This document shows positions 63,387-64,000 of a DNA stretch of 64,000 bases, in pieces. The stretch spans positions 7,945,545 to 8,009,544 of the forward strand of contig NC_062994.1 of assembly GCF_023078275.1 (NCBI RefSeq), read 5' to 3'. Within the stretch, counting starts at the first letter, position 1, and every line of letters begins with the position of its first letter. Source of the stretch: Leguminivora glycinivorella. Its lineage: Eukaryota; Arthropoda; Insecta; Lepidoptera; Tortricidae. Below the pieces are notes generated by a model that searched no databases, had not been told where the DNA came from, and worked only from the letters and a program-made list of their open reading frames with translations. The position numbers and the translations under genes were made by a program.

Positions 63387-64000
63387 GAATAGGGGAAGTA
63401 AGGGAAAAGTTGTAACTTGTAACTCCACACATCAGAAAATGCAAGTTATTTGTAGTGACATCTAGCGTCACCCACGCGTCAAATAGCTAAATTATCAGTA
63501 CCACTACTCGACACTAGGTGCCAACAGTGTTGCGTCTGCCAAAAATGTAATATTAATAGTTATTTGTTATACAAGGGGGCAAAGTTGTATTTTAAAGCCG
63601 AGTGTGGAATTTAAACACGAGCAAGTGAAAGGATTCTATAGTTGAATCACGAGCGAAGCGAGTTTTTTAACACACGAGAAGTAAAATACATTTGCACCCG
63701 AGTGTAACATAAAACTTTTCCCCTCACTATAGCGAGGAAACTACAACGCAAAAAATGCGTTTATCACTGCTTCCAGTAGTTCCACAGGTGGTAAATCATC
63801 GTAATTACTGGATTCACCTACTTTTATCAATTTTAAAGCAGTTAATTTGACTTTATTCAAGGTCAAATTACTTTACCCACTAGTGGATAAAATGCGTTTT
63901 TACCCGCTGGTATTAAAGGACAAAACACGTGTTTCCGAGCTAGTGAGGGGAAAAACAGTTTACAACTTATATTACAAGCAGAAGAAATTGAAAACAGAAT
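63387..64000. mobile_element. TIR MITE family 'S', copy 3, interrupted by family 'T'
   Basis: Sequence 63387-63556 matches the left end of 14787-15193. After the T insertion it resumes with cagtttacaacttatattacaagcag, which in copy 2 directly follows the same point. The element runs off the window. Confidence 0.8.
63557..63953 (+). repeat. Family 'T', copy 4, nested in a MITE
   Basis: It runs from tagttatttgttatacaagg to gtgaggggaaa. The clean junctions with the MITE define the true ends of family T. Confidence 0.8.

Overview
This is an animal nuclear genome segment, very probably from a moth or butterfly. It is AT-rich and intron-rich, and three multi-exon genes on the + strand sit in a dense bed of transposable elements. 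The elements include tRNA-derived SINEs, 3' tails of RTE- and CR1/Jockey-like LINEs, hAT-like and foldback MITEs, and short families repeated many times in the window that I associate with Lepidoptera. No bacterial or viral gene organisation is visible. The species is inferred, not proven.

Region 1 (1-31.4 kb) holds the 3' half of an angiotensin-converting-enzyme-like (M2 family) peptidase. Seven exons lie between 5102 and 30377 and code for about 245 C-terminal residues, including the third zinc ligand and the substrate-carboxylate and catalytic Tyr/His residues. The exon with HExxH must lie to the left of the window. The introns are full of elements. Two copies of a composite repeat carry GC-rich ~101-bp satellite arrays: about 24 units at 1.4-3.9 kb, upstream of the first visible exon, and about 65 units at 21.8-28.5 kb, inside the last intron. 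Intron 5 has a nested stack of hAT-like MITEs with readable 8-bp target duplications. A decayed copy of the terminal exon lies 0.8 kb downstream of the gene.

Region 2 (38.8-45.4 kb) holds a small four-exon gene for a secreted or membrane protein with a DUF1676/Osiris-like hydrophobic core. It has a signal peptide, a His-rich C-terminus and a last coding exon of only 8 nt. Exon 1 needs one extra base to stay in frame.

Region 3 (45.4-52 kb) is mostly intergenic. It contains a 51-bp minisatellite abutting a TATAAAAG motif, LINE and SINE fragments, and a 125-nt foldback.

Region 4 (52.1-62.2 kb) holds a complete five-exon gene for a BRAT1 orthologue, a HEAT-repeat partner of the Integrator endonuclease INTS11. 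The predicted protein is about 947 aa and ends in the diagnostic Asp-Cys-Tyr. Exon 2 again appears to lack one base. The introns after exons 3 and 4 each carry a tandem array of partial copies of the preceding exon, each copy including its splice donor. These two arrays are the least ordinary structures here. The right end (62.2-64 kb) is repeats, with one MITE interrupted by another element.

The three genes do not form a pathway. They are neighbours in a repeat-rich interval.
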